The notes under the pieces were generated by a model that saw nothing but the letters and a program-made list of their open reading frames with translations, was not told where the DNA came from and made no database searches. Shown here piece by piece: positions 11,589-22,430 of a stretch of DNA of 64,000 bases; positions within the stretch are counted from its first letter, which is position 1; every line of letters starts with the position of its first letter. The DNA is from Lunularia cruciata. Lineage: Eukaryota > Streptophyta > Marchantiopsida > Lunulariales > Lunulariaceae. The translations under genes were made by a program, and so were the position numbers. The stretch spans positions 46,629,001 through 46,693,000 of the forward strand of contig OX419755.1 in the NCBI GenBank assembly GCA_948567375.1, in the 5' to 3' direction.

Positions 11589-12749
11589 ATGACGCTGACA
11601 AGAGCAAAAGTGAGAGCATTGGAGATGGCCAGGGTGGAAACTTTCGAACATGGGTTACCTCCAGCGGCTTATACTCACAACAAGAACACGAGAATGGATC
11701 CTATGTTGTGGAGCGCGTTGCCCGAGCATGTTATTGAAAGAGTACTCGCGCGCTTACCGGTAGCCAGCTTCTTTCGCTTCCGCTCAGTATGTAAGAGTTG
11801 GAATAGTCTCATCCATTCTCCCACGTTCCTGCAAGCGTACGCCGAGGTTCCTAGTCAGGAGCCATGGTTTCTGATGTTCACAGATGATGACTACAGAGAC
11901 GGAGCCACGTATGATCCAACACTAAACAAATGGCATCACATACCCCTTCCATCCTTGCCTTGCGATGAAGTATTCTTCCCGGCCGCTGCTGCCGGAGGTC
12001 TGGTTTGTCTTGGTTGCTATGATGATGGCTGGAAACGATTTGTAATCTGCAACCCTCTGACGGGAAAATGGAGGGAGCTGCCTCCTATGCTTAATCCTCC
12101 TTTCCGCCTATACACGGTGGGGATGGTTGTGGACAAGGAAACCAAAACCTTCAAGGTTCTAGTGGCAGGAACTTGTGAGATTTATGAGATTTATGAGTCT
12201 TCAACAAATCATTGGAAGAAGACCTGCATTCTCCCGCCAGGGTTTTATCGATGGCATCATAGCATCCTGTGCAATGGATTTCTTTACTCCCGGCGTTTTC
12301 AGTTCGACGGGCTTGTTGCATACGATATTAGGGAGGGGGTTTGGAGCCAAATTCAAGCTCCTATGCCACATTCCTTCGATTACCACGTTCTCGTGGAGTG
12401 TCAAGGAAGACTGTACACTGTCGGAGGGTTGCTGAAGAATGAAATGACAAAGAAAATCTGCATACTTGAGCTTCATACGAGTAAATTGGAATGGGTGGAA
12501 GTTGACCGCATGCCCAGTATGCTCTGTGATGAATTCCTAAAAGATGGTGCGTCGTTTAGCTGTACCGGACATAGTGATTTAGTCCTAATATACATAACCG
12601 GTGGTCTTAGGGACCGAATGGTTTTGTTGTACGAATTGTCGACTCGAATTTGGCGTAAGTTGCCCCGTTGTTCTTTGCCAGACTCTCGCATGAAAGATGG
12701 TCTACTAGATGGGATCTCATTTGAACCTCGACTGGATGCCACTGTTTGA
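11589..12749 (+). CDS. F-box/kelch-repeat protein (SCF ubiquitin ligase substrate receptor)
   Basis: Single-exon ORF of 386 aa ending in TGA. An F-box spans about residues 43-82 (LPEHVIERVLARLP, then the FRFRSVCKSWNSL helix), preceded by DPMLW as in plant F-box/kelch proteins of the At5g15710 type, and followed by the family's PWFLMF segment near residue 92. The C-terminal 290 residues hold kelch-like blades: ICNPLTGKWRELPP, YDIREGVWSQIQAPMP, GRLYTVGGL, LELHTSKLEWVEVDRMP and YELSTRIWRKLP. By family knowledge the F-box binds SKP1 in an SCF E3 complex and the kelch propeller binds the substrate; the substrate cannot be told from sequence. The start is uncertain. Met1 (11589) lies in a frame open upstream to 11511 with no ATG, and Met36 (11694) directly precedes the conserved DPMLW block. 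It is intact, with CpG-rich codon use unlike the flanking DNA. It is convergent with the GDSL gene downstream. Confidence 0.93.
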   Translation: MTLTRAKVRALEMARVETFEHGLPPAAYTHNKNTRMDPMLWSALPEHVIERVLARLPVASFFRFRSVCKSWNSLIHSPTFLQAYAEVPSQEPWFLMFTDDDYRDGATYDPTLNKWHHIPLPSLPCDEVFFPAAAAGGLVCLGCYDDGWKRFVICNPLTGKWRELPPMLNPPFRLYTVGMVVDKETKTFKVLVAGTCEIYEIYESSTNHWKKTCILPPGFYRWHHSILCNGFLYSRRFQFDGLVAYDIREGVWSQIQAPMPHSFDYHVLVECQGRLYTVGGLLKNEMTKKICILELHTSKLEWVEVDRMPSMLCDEFLKDGASFSCTGHSDLVLIYITGGLRDRMVLLYELSTRIWRKLPRCSLPDSRMKDGLLDGISFEPRLDATV

Positions 12750-14185
12750 ACTCCATCAGATTCTGCACTTTTGAAAGTTCTGTAGATAATTATAATACTC
12801 CCGAACAACAGGACTTTTAAGCGTAGTTGTCATCAAGTTGGAGGCATAATATCATTCCACAAGTCGGAGCCAACGCAGTGTGAAATTGGAAGGTTCTTGA
12901 AAACGACCGTAGGACGTGGATTAGACTCTGCACTCACAGAGAATGCTAGGACTGTGCGAACTGTTTCTTTCAGGATGAGCATGAGAATCGCAATAGAGAT
13001 TTTAAATTCTTTATTTCCTTAATGAGGAATTCTCATGCCGGGCACAGACAACAGTTGAACAGTTGAATTGCTTTTAAGGCGTCGTTATTATTTGAGTGAT
13101 TGACGAACAGAAGATACAAAACTGACCGACGGAAGTTTTATGTTTCTTTCCAACTACCTAGCTTTACCTACTTGAAATGATCAGCAACTGGTAAGCTTTG
13201 TGAAGTGAAAGGTCTCGCTCACAGAAAAACCAGTTGCAGACGTTGTGTCACTTTGCTTGGCTTTATGACTTAAACACGTATGCTTTGTGTCCACATTGGG
13301 TCTAAATATTTGTATTGTGGCTGGATCATGGATGGATCTGAAAAGATAGGGTAAGTCATAATTATGATAAATAGCTGCTATCATGTGTCCTCCACCGATT
13401 AAAGATCGAGTGAATAATGATATACTACATGGTGAAACTATAGGTGTAAGTTGTCCCTCTTAGATAGATGTATTTTGTGGATCCTCTAACCCTGAGTACA
13501 AAGCCGTTTTCTACCCGACATCCCCGGTGAGAAGCCGTTTATGATCTATCTAGGACGAGGTTGGCCTATGTTTCTCCAGAGTAGTAAAATTATCTGTTTC
13601 TCAAGTCCTGTTAAAACACATGGAATCAGCTTCTTAGCTCTCGTCAAAAAGACATGATTTCCACTGTACGTTGCTAACCTCTAGAGCCGAGGGACCTGAT
13701 CCCAGCAAGAGACTAATTATCGTTCTGACAAATATTGGACTCTAGTTTGAATGCCATACAATCATACGCCACTTTCTTCTTAGAAGCAAAAGCTTTGTTC
13801 AAAAAATTTGGAGTCTTCTCGGAGGTTCTATTCTATCTGTCTATTCTAGTTGAAGTTCTATCGCCATTGACTTGAAACGCAACAGCTGCCGTACGGGGGA
13901 AAGATGAATAAAAATGTACAGATTCACTGTTTACTATGGAAGCTGAAAAACATCAGTAGGGCTATTATATAAATATCTGTAGGGCCATTTCTTCTGGCCA
14001 GTAGTACCCGAATCTCTATATCTATCTCTTTCTCTTATTTATATCCACCGCTCGAACCTGTTTGGATCACGACCGTGATAGAGGGCTAAACCGGCCCACT
14101 TTTCTCTGAACTCTGATCCCGATGATGATCCTAAGTCGAAGTCGATCCACGACTAGACATGGGACTGCCTTGTTTTCCTTTTCTT
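12750..14185. other. Convergent intergenic region between the F-box and GDSL genes
   Basis: Expected to hold both 3' UTRs. AATAAA occurs near 13908 on the plus strand but is over 1.1 kb from the F-box stop, so I do not assign it. No other gene is seen. Confidence 0.5.
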
Positions 14186-14478
14186 TCAGTTCGAGTGGAA
14201 TGTGAAATCAGGCTTGCATTTTCCTGGAGTCAAAGCGCGGGCTGGATATATATTTGTTCCGTTGAGAAACGATACCACTGCAATGCGGTTGACTGCATCA
14301 GTAGGATGAAATCCATCCCAAAACAGGTGTTGGGATGGATTTGCGCAGGCCGTCCCGTTGTAGAACGAGCCATCAACCTCCCCTGATACTCCGCATGTCA
14401 CACCAGTGCTGAAGTTGTAAGTCTTTCCGGTCCCACAGCAAGCCGTCAGCAACTCTGAAGACTTGTTGGCTTTAAATC
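14186..14478 (-). other. GDSL gene exon 5 (block V and stop)
   Basis: It starts after acceptor TTTGCAG, reads FKANKSSELLTACCG, then LFWDGFHPTDAVNRI with the catalytic Asp/His pair, and runs to the stop after FTFHSN. Confidence 0.88.
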
Positions 14479-15907
14479 CTGCAAAGATTCTGCAGAATTA
14501 GCACATCAAGCAAAGCGACTAAAAGCATAGAATTTAGCACCTCAAAATGTCAGCCTAAGTGCTGCAATTACGGTTGTTCCAATGAGCTGACCATGTGCTG
14601 CGGGGCGCTTGAGGATGTCCTTAAATGCACGATTGAAATTTGCGTACGACACTGACAGAAGAGGATACTTCGCTCGCAGGCCTTGAACTCCATCAAAAAG
14701 CTGCTTGTTGTGAAGATTTATCGCTTCGTTGAAGTGCGCATTACATCCATGGTGATCGTAGTCACTCCTTTTCGCAGGGAATAAACTCAGGAATGCCGGC
14801 GTGCAACCCAAGGGGGGCAAATTCACCACCATTATATTCGTCACTCCATCAACGGTGTAAAGTTTCTGCAGTTGTCAGAAGTTTAGGGCCATTTCTGGCT
14901 CCTGATAAAACAAGTGAAAACTGAACGAGTCCAACGAAAAATCTGCGCACACCTTCTTACCTCCACGAAATTCGCTATACCGTTTACAACATCGGGCACT
15001 GACTGCATAACTTCGGAGTGCGGGACATGAGACATATATTGGATAATGTAGTCAGTGTAGCCCGCGGCGACAAGATGCAAAGAAGAGTTGAATGTGGACA
15101 CGGATATGGCTGATTGATTCGTGTTTCCTGCACGAGAATATCAGGAGAGTCAGTTTGAGGCTGGCGTTGGAGAGCATAGCATTACAACGAAATGTACATA
15201 CATAATATGGGAATGTGGAACCGACCTTTCGAAAGCTCGGAAACTCTGTATCTGAAGCGTCGAAGCCACTGTAACTGTTGTTGCAGTGTGAAGGGTGTGT
15301 GCGGAAAGACGTCATCCTCTTGAAATGCCTGATTCCGAACGAAGCGTGGCAGCACGGTGGATCCAGAGGCGGCCAAGTTCGCTCCCTTGTCAAATAGACC
15401 ACCTATGCTTCTGAGGTAAGCGGCCATAGGATACTGGCCTACTCCCCAAGCTGCAACAGATTCCGAAAAGCAAGTTAACTTGCTAGTTAATCATGATTGA
15501 ATTACAATGCATACATTTGTTTGAGATTCGGATAGACAATAATCAAGCTTACAAATATAATCTCCAAGAAGCCTGCCATCGCTGAATCGATCAGCTCCAT
15601 GTTTTGGCCAAGTGGCGCCGAATGGATCGAGTTCAATCCGCGCGAACTTCTCGGGATACACGGCAATAGAATTCCCGTTGTCTACTAAGGAATCCCCGTA
15701 AACGAAAACTCCAGGAAAGCACTTTGTATCAATTGTCACCTCCGTTGAGCTCGAAAAATCATCCTTGTGGCGTCCCATGACAGGAGAAGATGAAAATGAA
15801 GAAGGCTTGCATTCCCCGCTCGCCAAGAATGTTAGCACGATGATGCCTAGGACTAGTACCCATGGACTCGCCTCCATCATCACTCGGTGGTGATGATTTG
15901 TCTTCAT
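14186..15907 (-). CDS. GDSL-type esterase/lipase (SGNH hydrolase family), five exons
   Basis: I reconstructed complement(join(14186..14478, 14592..14865, 14961..15127, 15226..15450, 15553..15907)): 1314 nt, 437 aa, with every intron GT-AG and the frame kept throughout. The N-terminus is a signal peptide (hydrophobic VLVLGIIVLTFLASGE), so the protein is probably secreted or in the cell wall. Block I FVYGDSLVDNGNS carries the catalytic Ser. RFSDGRLLGDYI follows across intron 1, then ANLAASGSTVLP (block II Gly). Block III reads AAGYTDYI, NLPPLGCTP is typical of plant members, then TACCG, and block V DGFHPTDAVNRI supplies the catalytic Asp and His. The block III Asn of GxND is Thr here. The start is uncertain: Met at 15907 or 15880 fits the signal peptide best, while the frame stays open to an ATG at 16030. 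The donor after exon 4 (GTCAGC) is weak but required by frame and homology. Confidence 0.92.
14592..14865 (-). other. GDSL gene exon 4
   Basis: It starts after acceptor AACTGCAG, reads KLYTVDGVTNIMVVNLPPLG, the family block that follows GxND, and ends at PAAH plus one base before donor GTCAGC. Confidence 0.85.
14961..15127 (-). other. GDSL gene exon 3 (block III, altered)
   Basis: It starts after acceptor CTCGTGCAG, reads GNTNQSAISVSTF then HLVAAGYTDYI, and ends in FVE before donor GTAAGA, phase 0. Confidence 0.87.
15226..15450 (-). other. GDSL gene exon 2 (block II)
   Basis: It starts after acceptor TCTGTTGCAG and reads SWGVGQYPMAAYL, then GANLAASGSTVLP. It ends at SELSK plus one base before donor GTCGGT. 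Confidence 0.85.
15553..15907 (-). other. GDSL gene exon 1 (signal peptide and block I)
   Basis: This exon carries the signal peptide and the GDS serine motif and ends in GGAGATTATATTT followed by donor GTAAGC (15552-15547). It leaves phase 1, so its last T joins CT of exon 2 to give Ser. Upstream ATGs at 15913, 15997 (M30 of the open frame) and 16030 would add N-terminal residues that do not look like a signal peptide. Confidence 0.85.
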
Positions 15908-16308
15908 ATGCATCACCCAAAATACTTGCTCTCTTAGAGTCATAACTGCCTCTGTCGGACTCTTTCTCTCAAACTCCGCGTAATGCGCTTCCTCGTCTCT
16001 GCCTGATGGCAATGTACAGCTCGCAAACACCAGATAGTACCAGGACGGTCCTGATTCTGGCTACATAAGCTAGAGTCCTCGGACGACTGTTGACGATATC
16101 GTTCTCCGACGATGCAACGGATAGCGACTTCCAAGCCTGGACGCGCTACCTCCTTAGGCTGTCTTTCATGCCATAGATACGATTCAAATCTTTTGAACTG
16201 ACTAGGCTGGCGAATACTTCGCGTTTGTTAATCGAGTCGACTAGAGAGCCCACGGTCAAGCTTGAAAGTTCATGAAATTGAAATTTTGAATGTGGTGCTT
16301 GAGCCGTT

Positions 16309-16407
16309 CACTGAGTGGATCACCAACGCGTCTTCATGAGAGGGATCAAGTTGGTGTACACGGCTCCTGCCAGAATGATATTCTCTTCCCGTGGTGTCCA
16401 CTCAGTG
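16309..16407. repeat. Inverted repeat, about 18-20-bp arms
   Basis: CACTGAGTGGATCACCAACG at 16309-16328 pairs imperfectly with CGTGGTGTCCACTCAGTG at 16390-16407, with a loop of about 60 bp. It lies upstream of the GDSL gene and overlaps no recognisable ORF. Confidence 0.6.
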
Positions 16408-16470
16408 GGTGGACTCCCAGATTTGCAGAACCAAACCTGTCAATTGCATTTTTCGTGGAGTTCTTGGATG

Positions 16471-16480
16471 TATATATAGT
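16471..16480 (-). promoter_or_regulatory. Possible TATA box upstream of the GDSL gene
   Basis: The minus strand reads ACTATATATA here, about 560 bp upstream of the chosen start codon. It is the only clear TATA-like string in the GC-balanced upstream part of the island. If used, the 5' UTR would be about 500 nt or would contain an intron. Weak evidence. Confidence 0.22.
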
Positions 16481-16599
16481 TGAATACTTAGTGCCCTTGT
16501 AAGATGGGTGCTTCGGAAGTAGTTGACGCTTAGAAGGTGTGCTTCACCAACCAACCGCAAGAAAACGTGGTCCTTTTCAATTGCTTTACCAATTGATGA

Positions 16600-17155
16600 T
16601 TTTATGACCTGATCACTGATACTTCAACATCTGATCTGATTTGGCCACTGGTACATCGAGCATATTTCTTAAGCTTTCCGACGATTATAATAAGATGCTT
16701 TTCTTGAATGATGAACGCATCATTCAACTTACAAGGCGTTCGAAACTCTGTTGCTCTTGTAATTGGACAACTGACGCCAACTTCAACATGTGATCTGATC
16801 TTGGCCACTGATATCTCGAATATACTTCTTGAGCCTTCATGCTTCACGGTTATCATGGGGTGTGGTGAATTCAGCAGATCAACCACAAGGAGTTGAATCA
16901 AGTTGATCTTGTGATCTGACTACTGACACTTTAACGTCTGATCTGATATGAAGTTGGTCATTGATACATCGAACATACTTCTTGAGCCTTCATGCCTGGA
17001 GATTATCAGAAGGTGCGTAGATTGATTCAACTACAAGGAGCTCGAAATCAAAGTTGATCTTGTGATGTGACCCACTGATATCAACTTCGAGCATGTTTCT
17101 TGGGCCTTCGTAGTTGACGATAATTATAACGTGATATTCATAAGGTGCTTGAGCC
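16600..17155. repeat. Diverged tandem repeat, about 150 bp x 4
   Basis: Related blocks start near 16622, 16780, 16928 and 17075. Each carries a form of ACTTCAACATCTGATCTGAT, GGCCACTGATA.ATCGA, CATACTTCTTGAGCCTTC, then GATTAT.A. Period drift (159, 148, about 147 bp) and substitutions show it is old. It lies in the far upstream region of the GDSL gene. Confidence 0.7.
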
Positions 17156-17299
17156 TTTGAGTCGCATCTCAGAGCTCAGGGCCATCCTTCCAACCAAAGA
17201 GGCTTGAAATTTCATCAAGCAAATGAGAGACCCAGGGTCCACGACTCACTATTACAATACAGGAAACATTACTATCTTATCCTCTTAAAAAAGAGAGAG

Positions 17300-17345
17300 A
17301 GAGAGACCGCGTAGAAAACACGAAGGATGGGAAGACCCCTTAAAG
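17300..17345 (-). mobile_element. REL-type LINE 3' tail fragment (tail-only copy D)
   Basis: In element sense it reads GGTCTTCCCATCCTTC, GTGTTTTCTACGCGGT, then a CT-rich run, matching the last 45 bp or so of copies A, B and C. Nothing upstream of the tail is present, so it is an extreme 5' truncation or a deletion remnant. Confidence 0.65.
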
Positions 17346-19278
17346 GAACGGGAGATTATTTGCAGTTTCTTCTGTAGCTCCAACTGGTAGGGCGAGCATT
17401 ATATCCAAACTTTGTTTTCAATCCAATTGTGCCGATCAATTATGAGTTCGGTGTTCTCAATCTCATTATTAGTGAGTATTTAGTTTTAAGTGAAAAGCTT
17501 TGAAGTTGATAATTCAAGTCACCAGTACCTCGACAAAATTAATGGAGAAGAATAAACTTTACAAACGAATATATTACAAATGGGGTAAACGAATGAACTT
17601 TAAGACAAGAATTTTAGAAATTTTTGCTTGTCAATATAAAACACATCAATCCAATGACAAAATATTACAAAATTTACTTGATTAAAGGGTGCCATTCCCA
17701 GGAAACTTACTAATTATTATGATCACCTTTGAATATACAATTCGGAATAAAATTTACAGGATGGAGGTCAATAAGTACTTATTATTAAGCATAGATTTAA
17801 AAATGAAGAATACTTACATATCTCACTTAAAAAAATACAGTAAAAGTACAGCGAGCTTGATAACATATGATGATAGAAGAAGAATTTTCTCGTCCACCAA
17901 ACCATTGCATCCATGTGGTTACTATGATCTTAACCATTTAGTTATATTTTATGTATGTAATTAATTTTTCATAAGTGAAAATGGTTTAAAATTATAAAGT
18001 TTCAACTTCCTGAAAACTAGTAAATAAATAAATATATATAGAGAGACAAGAAACATCGCTAGCCAATAATCTTAAGTTAAGAACAAGATCTAGGTAGTTT
18101 TGAATTAAAGAAACCCTCAAGCAGATATATTGCCAAGCTCTCTACTAGGTCTTCTAGATCATCTTAAGAAAAAGTCTTTCTCTTCATTAAATAGAATAAA
18201 AGACACAAGAGATTAGATAAAGAAGGAGCATAAGAAAATTTCAAATAAATAGAGAAAAGAGTGGTGCAAAGAAAATTAAGAGATTAATTACAACTTATAT
18301 ATTGTTTGAAAAATTATATTTGGCAAAAAATGAGATTAAGAATGACAATAAGATTAGAAATATATTTGGGCTTACAAATAAATGCTCTTATTCACAGTTA
18401 TATTTTAATTGGAAGAAAATTTGACTTATTATTTACCAAATTCTTTGAAACACAATTAAGATTAAAATAGATAAAACTTTACATGAATTATCAAAATAAT
18501 ATGCTACTTGTTACATATGTACCACTTGGATCAAATAGATTATATGCTAAAACATATATTCATAATTGATAGGTAAATTTTTTTTGTATAAATGAAGAAA
18601 TATTTCAAGACAGAGTATGTATAAATTTTAACTAAAATCTTAGGTATTATGGATCAACAAAAGATGAATATTGACCTTGATGACTTTAGGATCATAAATA
18701 AACTAGCTAAAACTATGATATACACTTTCTACTCTAATGAACTAGATGGTGTTTAATCTGATTACAGTAAGTTATTTATTTACTAATTGAGGTACTATAG
18801 TATAAATATGCTTCAGTTGATAAATTTGTATAAATGCTAACAAGAGAATATCTATAGAAGTGGTCTCATAACTTTTTGCCTCAATTTCATTCTAGGATTC
18901 AAAAAATGGAAAAATGACTAAGAATAAAAGGGATATAAATTAAATTCTTAGTTTATAATTAATTATCTAACATTAATTTTAATACAATAGGCACAGATAG
19001 AGCACTCCATTTGGCTTTGCATACTGTATACGATGCGCGAAGTTGAGGATGAGCACTATGTTTTTGTATGGTGCCCTTATTACCAACAGATCAGAGTTAG
19101 ACATCAGATTAGCAACAATGATTTCTCAATTCTACTATAGCTTGAGGCTAAATATAGCTTGAGGCTTTAGCATTAGTATAGTATATGACCAAGATTAGTC
19201 CAGATTGGATCGAATCATTATAGATTGGTCAGATGGCATAGGCTCTTGCCTAAGCTCACATTTCACGTGATTTGGAGA
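17346..19278. other. AT-rich intergenic DNA
   Basis: Two short ORFs (17500-17685, 17689-17964) lie almost in series but show no recognisable motif and have strongly AT-biased codons. I do not call them genes. Confidence 0.5.
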
Positions 19279-19316
19279 AATCTGCATGTAGTGATAATCA
19301 TCACTACATGCAGATT
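19279..19316. repeat. Perfect hairpin, 17-bp arms, 4-nt loop
   Basis: AATCTGCATGTAGTGAT (19279-19295) pairs with 19300-19316 around AATC. The flanking GAGAA/TTCTC continues the stem after a one-base bulge. Confidence 0.85.
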
Positions 19317-22300
19317 CTCAATTATGTAAAAGAATTGGATTACTTTCTCCATATTTACTAGAGAGCCTTGCAAAAAGCCAATGCAAAGGAGCACTGCATT
19401 TAGCATGATGTCCACCTAGCTTGTGAAATTTGGGAGAGGATTTCTAGAGGGTATGAATGGGATTTGATTAAAGAAGAAGTGGCAACAATACTTGGCTTCT
19501 TACATGTTTGCCCAAGATGTCAAGGACAAGAATACAAGGGAAGGGGGTGAGAGGGAGTTGAAAAGGGGGTTGAAAACCATAAAGGATAAACTAAATCACC
19601 AATGCTTGCATTTTCCCCATATAGACTTGATGTTTGGAGGTAGAGCAAACATTTCTCCCCTTGCACTCGTCACTTTAGGTTTAGGGAATGGAGTAGATAC
19701 TATGAGTTGCATGATATTGTGAAGGAAAATGAGGCTGGAATGAGGAGTATGTGGGAGAAGATACTCCTAAATTGGGAACCAACTAATTGGATTCCATTCC
19801 CTTTACACCAAAGATAGATTCATTTGATTTTACATTTTCAAGTGCCCAAGGTGATAATGAATTTATAGATGATAGGCCAAAGGTGTAAGAGGTGGGTAGC
19901 ATATCATCACCTTTGCATTATGTTTTGAGCTTTTTGTTGAGCATTGTTGAGGATAGTGCAATGGAGGATTTTGTTGCCACAAAGACAAGAGACCAAGAAG
20001 GAGAAAGAGTAGAGAATGCAAGAGAGTGTGAAGGTGAGTCTCAAAAGAGGAATTGAAAGTCTACTCCCCCTATTCCTTCTTTCTCCCAAGACATTGCTAA
20101 CCATATGAAATTTAGAATTGAAACTTTAGAAGCTAGAGAGAGATTGAAATTAGTGAGATGGAAGCCACAAAGGTGGTGAAGATGAAGAAGCATCAGGCCA
20201 AAGTTGAAAATAATCTAGTTAGAGAAGTATGAGGACAAGATTTGCATTAATATTTTCATTTAAAGTTGCTTTTCCATGCCTTTCTGTGCTTAACAGATTA
20301 AATATGAAATTTTAAACAGGAGCATCATATGAAAATAACCAATTTTGAAGCTTAACAATTGACTTATTCTAGGGATCTTGCTATACATCCTGCTACACAA
20401 GATGCAAATCTGGTTCATTAAAAATATCTTATGTGGCAAATGATTAAGTGGACTTATGAGGACATATTCTTCTTTCCCACTATTAGGGATCAAATATGGG
20501 CTATCAAATAAATTAATAACATTCTACTCAATAAAGTGACCATAATAGCCCCAAAGTAATATATAGTGTCCCAATAATGTGACAATTATCTGCCCAAATG
20601 AATAATTAGTGTTGAAATTTTTTTTTAAAAAGCTAACCAATACAATCAATCAAATATCAAGCAAAAAAAAAACAGAAAAATACATGAAATAAAAAATCAA
20701 GAAAATAACAAGCCAATTATGAATGACAAGAGTGTCGAATGAATGGCTACAAGAATGAAATATATAAAAATAGATACCATAATGTACATGAAGTGTAGTG
20801 GACTAATATGTTGAGTGTGGAGTCTGATTGGAGTCTTTAGTTCATCACCCTCTAATAGGCTTTGCAGATGTGGTATAGGACAAGGATCTGGAAGCTATGT
20901 CCACAACAAGGGATCTAGGGGCAGAGCCTCCAACTAGGGCCTTGCTAGTAGTAGAGCAAAGGTAGATTGAGTCTCCAAATAAGGGATCTATCAAGCTTTC
21001 ACATGATGAGATACAAAAATCTACTATGCTAGTATGATAAGGAGTAAAATGCATGAGGATGGATATCACCATTGGGATGGTTTCTAATATATGGAAAGTA
21101 TGCACTATCAACCATAAATATATCACAAAGGTAAATATACCCTATGTAGTAAACTCACCATAAGGTCTATGTGTGAAATCTCTCCAATGGTCCCTATATC
21201 CATCCACACCATCAAACACTCCTATGAGTCACTCCCTTGTGTGTAGTAAACCTCGATCATAATCTACCCTTGTGCTATCTGTCCAAATCAGAACCTCAAA
21301 GTATGACACATAAAACTCCATGAACACTCTAACTCTTGGATGTGATACATATTCAAAAGAACTCCTCACTCTGTAATGTACCCATCCATGCCTATACCAA
21401 GGTAGAGAAATAAGAGTGGATACAACTAGTATCCAACATAATCTCCATAAGACAACACTAGAATCTTCCTTTGCCTCTCATCAGTATAAACTAGGCAAGG
21501 AATGAACTCTTTAGTCAAACTCATCCTCTATCTCAACATAGTAACTCTAAAGAGTTCACAAATTTTTTTTCCTCCTCCTCTCCTTGAGTCACTTTAGTGC
21601 CTCCTAGGTGTGTGCAAATATAAGGGAGGATGCAAGAGCATCTCCAAATTGTGGTCTCCAAGCAAAAATACCATGTCAGGTGTCAACGTACTAGGTTCTC
21701 CCCTAAGCTGTCCAAGTATATCTGGATCAGTCTATATCTCCAATAAACACGTTTCCCTTGCAAAGACATCTCCCATAGGCTCTCCAAGTATATCATGACC
21801 TATTTGCGTTGCAAATGAATCATGATCTGATTGTGTTGCTCTCTAAATACTAGATGACATCTCTAACCCAACTATCTAAGATCCCTAAGTGACACTCTCT
21901 ATAACATTTGTGTTTATCTCTACACTAATAATCTGGGTTGACCTACAATAGTGAAGCTAGGAGGGTTTATTCATAGCCTTGTCAACAAAAGTCCACCCTT
22001 CCTCAACTACTTCATCTAGTGTAGTCCTCACCTGATCTAGTAAACTCTAGGTCTCAAGTAATTGAGCTTGGTTCCTCTCCAACCATTCCATATTGATAGT
22101 AAATTCCCTAATGTAAAATATCTCTTGAATGTTAGAAGCCTTTGCCATCAACTCATGATACCTCACTTATGCATCTAGCTTCTCACTATGAACATGCTCC
22201 TTCTCTTGCTTCTCCTCTCTTTAATCTTGTAAGCCTCAACCATCAATGCAAGATGCCTCAACTCAATGTCTAGTGCTTCCAACCTCTCACTAACAACACA

Positions 22301-22404
22301 CTCCCCTCTCCACACAATCTGTCTCTCTCTCAAGGGTTAAACCCTAAACTCTAAACCATTTCTCCTAACTAACCACCCTTAGGTATCTCTTGCTATCTCT
22401 TCTT
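19317..22404. other. Eroded intergenic DNA, no gene recognised
   Basis: Low-complexity CT/AG-rich stretches near 21.5-22.3 kb give short ORFs on both strands. None carries a recognisable domain. Confidence 0.5.
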
Positions 22405-22430
22405 CCTTGGGTGAGTATACTCACCCAAGG
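22405..22430. repeat. Perfect 26-bp palindrome
   Basis: CCTTGGGTGAGTA is followed at once by its exact reverse complement, with no loop. Confidence 0.9.

Noticed and set aside
12201-12808. Minus-strand ORFs under the F-box gene
   Set aside because: Antisense shadows of the CDS at 11589-12749.
17500-17964. Two serial short ORFs
   Set aside because: AT-driven codons, no motif, no splice evidence.
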